Shown: one piece after another, positions 60,940 through 64,000 of the stretch
Layout: each line of letters starts with the position of its first letter
Position numbering within the stretch: the stretch's first letter is position 1
NCBI RefSeq assembly: GCF_001704635.1
Contig: NZ_MAXF01000038.1
Location: forward strand, 232,213 to 296,212
DNA from: Streptomyces sparsogenes
GTDB lineage: Bacteria > Actinomycetota > Actinomycetes > Streptomycetales > Streptomycetaceae
Direction of reading: 5' to 3'
Length of the DNA stretch: 64,000 nucleotides
Position numbers and translations under genes: made by a program
Notes under the pieces: generated by a model
Databases searched by the model: none
What the model was told of the DNA's origin: nothing
What the model saw: the letters and a program-made list of their open reading frames with translations, nothing else

Positions 60940-61869
60940 GTGGATGTTGAGACGCTGCGGACGTTCGTGGCCGTCGCCGAGACCGGCCAGTTCCAGGCTG
61001 CGGCCGACGAGTTGGGGGTCAGCCAGCAGGCGGTCTCCAAGCGGATCGCGGCCCTGGAGCGGCACATCGAGGTCACGCTGCTGGTGCGGACCTCCCGAGG
61101 CTCTCGGCTGAGCCTGGACGGGCAGGTCTTCCTGCCTCACGCCAAGCAGGTCCTGGCGGCCATCGCGCAGGCTGAGCAGGCCGTACGCCCCGGAAGCCGT
61201 CCCTTGCGCGTCGATGTCCTCAATCGGCGCATCTCCCCGGCCCAGGCCGTCTACCGGTTCTACCGCTCCCACCCCGAGATGGACCTCGACGCGGTCACGC
61301 TGAGCACGGAGAACGCCGCCCAGGCCGCCCAGGCGGTGCTCGAAGGGACCGTCGACGCGTCCTTCCGTGCCCTGCCGGCAGATCAGGTCCCGGCCGGGAT
61401 CAGCGCCGAACGACTCCTGGACGCACCCCTGGAGCTCCTGGTCGGTCCCGGCCACCCGCTGGCTGATGCGCCCTGGGTCAGTCCTGCGGACCTGGCCGGC
61501 CACCGCATCTGGATCCCCGGGATCAGGCCGGGCACGGAGTGGGCGGCGTTCTATCAGGCGCTGTCCGAGGCCTTCGGCCTGAGCATCGACGCGCTCGGCC
61601 CCAACTTCGGTGACGAAGCCCTGATGGACGCGCTGGCCGACTCGGCCTCGCTGGCCACCCTGGTCGGCAGCGGGGATCGGTACCTGTGGACACAGACCCA
61701 CGACCTACGACGTATCCCGTTGCATGACCCGACCCCGGTCTACCCGCACGTGCTGCTGTTCCGCAGCGGAGACCAGCACCCCGTGCTGACCGCGCTACGC
61801 GAGCATCTGCGCACCGCAGGCCCGCGAGCCCCGCACGACGTGTGGGCACCGGGCTGGGTAGACCGCTGA
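60940..61869 (+). CDS. LysR family transcriptional regulator
   Basis: 309 residues. The HTH is LRTFVAVAETGQFQAAADELGVSQQAVSKRIAALERHIEVTLLVRTSRG. The effector domain has ISPAQAVYRFYRSHPEMDLDAVTLSTENAAQAAQAVLEGTVDASF and PLELLVGPGHPLADAPWVSPADLAGHRIWIPG. GTG start without clear ribosome site. It is divergent from the O-acetyltransferase, with a 17-bp dyad between. Confidence 0.92.
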   Translation: MDVETLRTFVAVAETGQFQAAADELGVSQQAVSKRIAALERHIEVTLLVRTSRGSRLSLDGQVFLPHAKQVLAAIAQAEQAVRPGSRPLRVDVLNRRISPAQAVYRFYRSHPEMDLDAVTLSTENAAQAAQAVLEGTVDASFRALPADQVPAGISAERLLDAPLELLVGPGHPLADAPWVSPADLAGHRIWIPGIRPGTEWAAFYQALSEAFGLSIDALGPNFGDEALMDALADSASLATLVGSGDRYLWTQTHDLRRIPLHDPTPVYPHVLLFRSGDQHPVLTALREHLRTAGPRAPHDVWAPGWVDR

Positions 61870-62018
61870 CCAGACAGCCGAATGAGCAGACACGGCCTAG
61901 GTGTGCTGACCGGCCAGGTTGGTGACGCGGCTGGCTGGTGTTCGGCCGTCGATGCCGGGCCCGTTGCGAACGTGGAGTTACCGGGTTGGATGTGCTCTGC
62001 GGCAGGTGCCGTTTCTTG

Positions 62019-62699
62019 TCAGCCTCTCGGGGGCCGCTGCCCCTGAGGACCGTCAGTTGCCATCAGGAGGCTGCGCAGAGTCAGTGCAGCCGGTGGGGGC
62101 AGCGGTTTGTTGGCCGTGTCGGTACGGAACGACTGGAGCAGATAGGCCACCAGGCGCCGGGACGCTGCACCATCATCCGGTAGGGCGGTCACCAGACCGC
62201 AGTGTGCCAACAGGACCACGGCGAGGTCGGAAGGGTGAAAATCGGCCCGCAGCGCCCCCGACGCCTGGGCCCTGCGTACCAGAGTCGTGAAGTCCCGCTC
62301 GGCTCGTTGCCGGGACCGCGCGTGTTCCGACGCCGTTTCCGGGAAGGCCGCGACGAACGCGGCCGGGAACCCGCGTTCCTCCCGTTGCAGAGCGCAGACC
62401 GTCTCGACCAGGTGCTGGAAGCCCTGCCACGGGTCAGGGGCGGCCAGAGCCTCGGTGAGCGCCCGCGCGCAGGTCTCCATCTGCTGCGCGAACGCGCCTC
62501 TCACCAGGGCGTCCCGGGTCGGGAAATGCCGATACAGCGTCGCCACGCCGACCCCGGCCCGTCGGGCCACGGTCGCCATCGGGGCGTCGATCCCCTGCTC
62601 CGCGAAGACCGCACGGGCGGCGACGAGGACGCGCTCCCGGTTGCGCCGGGCGTCCGCGCGCACCCCGTCCCGGGCTGTGATCCGAGAGGATTCCGCCAT
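62019..62699 (-). CDS. TetR/AcrR family regulator
   Basis: 226 residues from the ATG giving MAESSRITARDGVRADARRN. The HTH is RVLVAARAVFAEQGIDAPMATVARRAGVGVATLYRHFPTRDALV. The C-terminal domain is of the SBP56 class, which often controls a neighbouring oxidoreductase; indeed a quinone-oxidoreductase-type gene is divergent, 100 bp away. An ATG 14 codons upstream is possible but would place the start in the operator region. Confidence 0.9.
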   Translation of the reverse strand: MAESSRITARDGVRADARRNRERVLVAARAVFAEQGIDAPMATVARRAGVGVATLYRHFPTRDALVRGAFAQQMETCARALTEALAAPDPWQGFQHLVETVCALQREERGFPAAFVAAFPETASEHARSRQRAERDFTTLVRRAQASGALRADFHPSDLAVVLLAHCGLVTALPDDGAASRRLVAYLLQSFRTDTANKPLPPPAALTLRSLLMATDGPQGQRPPRG

Positions 62700-62742
62700 C
62701 ACTGTCTCTCGCTTCCGGTCCAAGCGGACGATCGCGTCCACT

Positions 62743-62752
62743 TAAGAGCTTA
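62743..62752. promoter_or_regulatory. Short dyad TAAG-AG-CTTA
   Basis: A near-palindrome in the AT-richer middle of the divergent TetR/oxidoreductase promoter region; a possible core of the TetR operator. Confidence 0.4.
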
Positions 62753-62799
62753 CGGTCGATGCCAGATCCCTGTACGGCCGCGGCGACAAAGGCAGAACG

Positions 62800-63765
62800 A
62801 TGAACGACCGCATGATGAAGGCAGTGCTCTACGACCGCTATGGCGGCCCCGATGTGCTCTACACGGGCCACGTGCCACGCCCCGAGCCGGCCCCCGGCGA
62901 GGTCCTTGTGAAGGTGCGCGCGTTCAGCGTCAACGGTGGCGAACTGGCAGTACGCGCCGGCCGTCTCCGCCTCCTGAGCGGCCGGAAATTCCCCAAGCGC
63001 GTCGGCTCGGACTTCACCGGCGAGGTCGCCGCACTGGGGGCCGGAGTCACACGGTTCGCGGCCGGCGACCGGGTATGGGGGGTCTTGGGCCGCACCTCCG
63101 GGTTCGGCAGCGCCGCCGAGTACGTGACCGTACCCGCTGAGCGGGTCGGCCGGCTCCCCGACGGCCTTGACCTGGTGGACGCTGCCGCGCTGCCGGTGGC
63201 CACCACGGCCATCACCGCGCTGCGGGACAAGGCCGGGCTGCGCCCCGGCGAACGACTCCTCGTCCGGGGCGCGTCGGGCGGTGTCGGCAACGCCGCCGTC
63301 CAGCTCGGACGGGCGTACGGCGCCGAGATCACGGCCCTGGCCCGTGCAGCCAACCTCGACTTCGTCCGCGGGCTCGGCGCGCACAAGGCCGTCGACCACC
63401 GGACCGTGCGGCCGGCGGAACTGGGCCGCTTCGACGTGGTCCTGGACACCGCGGGGACCGACCTGCGGGCCTTCCGGCGCCTACTGAATCCGGGCGGGCG
63501 CATGGTCACCATCGCCTTCGACCTGAAACGGCCTGCGGCGTCCCTCGGCTACCTCGCGGCCAGCACGGTCCACGGACCCGGCCGGGTGCGTTTCTTCAGC
63601 GGCAACCCCACGCGAGCGGACTTCGACGACCTCGCCCGCCATGTGGTCGAGGGCAAGCTGAGCCCTGCGGTGGACACGATCTTCCCCCTGGAGGAGACAG
63701 CAGCGGCACACCGGGCGCTGGAGGCGGGCGGCGTCCAGGGCAAGTACGTGGTCAGGGTCGCGTAG
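62800..63765 (+). CDS. NADP-dependent zinc-type alcohol dehydrogenase/quinone oxidoreductase
   Basis: 321 residues. MMKAVLYDRYGGPDVLYTGHVPRPEPAPGEVLVKVRAFSVNGGELAVRAG, KRVGSDFTGEVAALGAGVTRFAAGDRVWG and LPVATTAITALRDKAGLRPGERLLVRGASGGVGNAAVQLGRAYGAEITA are typical of the quinone oxidoreductase (MDR) family that reduces quinones or enones with NADPH. Structural zinc cysteines are absent. It is probably repressed by the divergent TetR protein. Confidence 0.92.
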   Translation: MNDRMMKAVLYDRYGGPDVLYTGHVPRPEPAPGEVLVKVRAFSVNGGELAVRAGRLRLLSGRKFPKRVGSDFTGEVAALGAGVTRFAAGDRVWGVLGRTSGFGSAAEYVTVPAERVGRLPDGLDLVDAAALPVATTAITALRDKAGLRPGERLLVRGASGGVGNAAVQLGRAYGAEITALARAANLDFVRGLGAHKAVDHRTVRPAELGRFDVVLDTAGTDLRAFRRLLNPGGRMVTIAFDLKRPAASLGYLAASTVHGPGRVRFFSGNPTRADFDDLARHVVEGKLSPAVDTIFPLEETAAAHRALEAGGVQGKYVVRVA

Positions 63766-63784
63766 GACGTCTGTAGAGGTGCTG

Positions 63785-63875
63785 ATCACAGCCACTCGCT
63801 GATGGCAGCGATGAGGACGGTCGCCTCGTAGCGGACCGCCGGCTTGTCGTATCGCGTGGGGAGGCGCGGTGCCTC
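63785..63875 (-). pseudogene. C-terminal fragment of an IS5-type transposase
   Basis: The minus frame reads PRLPTRYDKPAVRYEATVLI then AAISEWL and TGA. RYDK followed by the helix to a short end is the C-terminal pattern of Streptomyces IS5-family DDE transposases. The frame is not continuous with transposase sequence upstream, so it is a remnant. Confidence 0.55.
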
Positions 63876-63935
63876 TTTCTGCGGGCCGAGCACAACCGGT
63901 CCGCGCACATCGGCCCGGTCTCCGTTTGTCTTCGC

Positions 63936-64000
63936 TCAGTGCCGCAGGAGTTCGCAGAAGCGGTCCAGGGCACGGTCGGTGCGGCGGCGGTCGCCGGTGG
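63936..64000 (-). CDS. Possible partial gene running off the window end
   Basis: The minus frame from the window edge reads TGDRRRTDRALDRFCELLRH and a TGA. It looks like a natural helical C-terminus, but 20 residues are too few to assign a family. It may instead be part of the mobile-element debris beside it. Confidence 0.35.
   Translation of the reverse strand, partial: TGDRRRTDRALDRFCELLRH

Overview
The window is a GC-rich (about 70%) stretch of a Streptomyces chromosome. The codon bias, frequent GTG starts, ATGA/GTGA overlaps and apparent leaderless genes all fit. So does the gene order (pccB-pccE-maf-accA; purine nucleoside phosphorylase-phosphosugar mutase; deoC-aldehyde dehydrogenase; sigQ/afsQ1-afsQ2; add; BMP/ABC nucleoside transporter-cdd-deoA), which matches from memory the SCO49xx part of S. 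coelicolor. No rRNA, tRNA or CRISPR was seen.

0-9.3 kb: the acyl-CoA carboxylase locus (end of pccB, the epsilon subunit, a small membrane protein that starts inside a 36-bp perfect palindrome, Maf, and biotin carboxylase/BCCP), then a TnpB relic, a TetR regulator, a DeoR regulator, an LpdA-like quinone reductase, a gamma-glutamylcyclotransferase-like protein and purine nucleoside phosphorylase. 9.5-21.7 kb: phosphosugar mutase, an MFS pump with its TetR regulator, a membrane-anchored protein, an isolated DUF397 gene beside a truncated small-gene cassette, LspA, a PH-domain protein, the deoC-ALDH-ALDH-like operon, a SnoaL-like protein and a uridine-kinase-like protein. 22-27 kb: the AfsQ1/AfsQ2-SigQ signalling locus with a recognisable AfsQ1 box. 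27.4-39.3 kb: adenosine deaminase, a LysR/MFS pair, and an operon of BMP lipoprotein, ABC ATPase, two permeases, cytidine deaminase and thymidine phosphorylase. 39.4-44.2 kb: an M20 amidohydrolase, a NUDIX relic, a TetR/LLM-oxidoreductase pair and a group of dead gene fragments. 44.2-53.3 kb: a cell-wall glycopolymer cluster of nonulosonic (sialic/Kdn) type. 53.5-64 kb: accessory genes, including an XRE-TPR regulator divergent from a three-gene cassette, a membrane protein/HTH operon with twin operators, a beta-solenoid membrane protein, LysR and TetR pairs, and several relics.

The main functional theme is nucleoside salvage. Uptake (BMP/ABC), deamination (cdd, add), phosphorolysis (PNP, deoA), a candidate pentose-phosphate mutase, deoxyribose-phosphate aldolase and acetaldehyde oxidation are all present. 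The 12-bp palindrome CTACGCGCGTAG, or a close variant, lies at the promoters of PNP, deoC, add and the transporter operon. This suggests one regulon, perhaps controlled by the DeoR-type protein in the same region (inference). The second theme is the nonulosonic-acid cell-wall cluster. It has a NeuB-like synthase, a fused CMP-nonulosonate synthetase/HAD phosphatase, several glycosyltransferases including a polysialyltransferase-like protein, and an acyltransferase.
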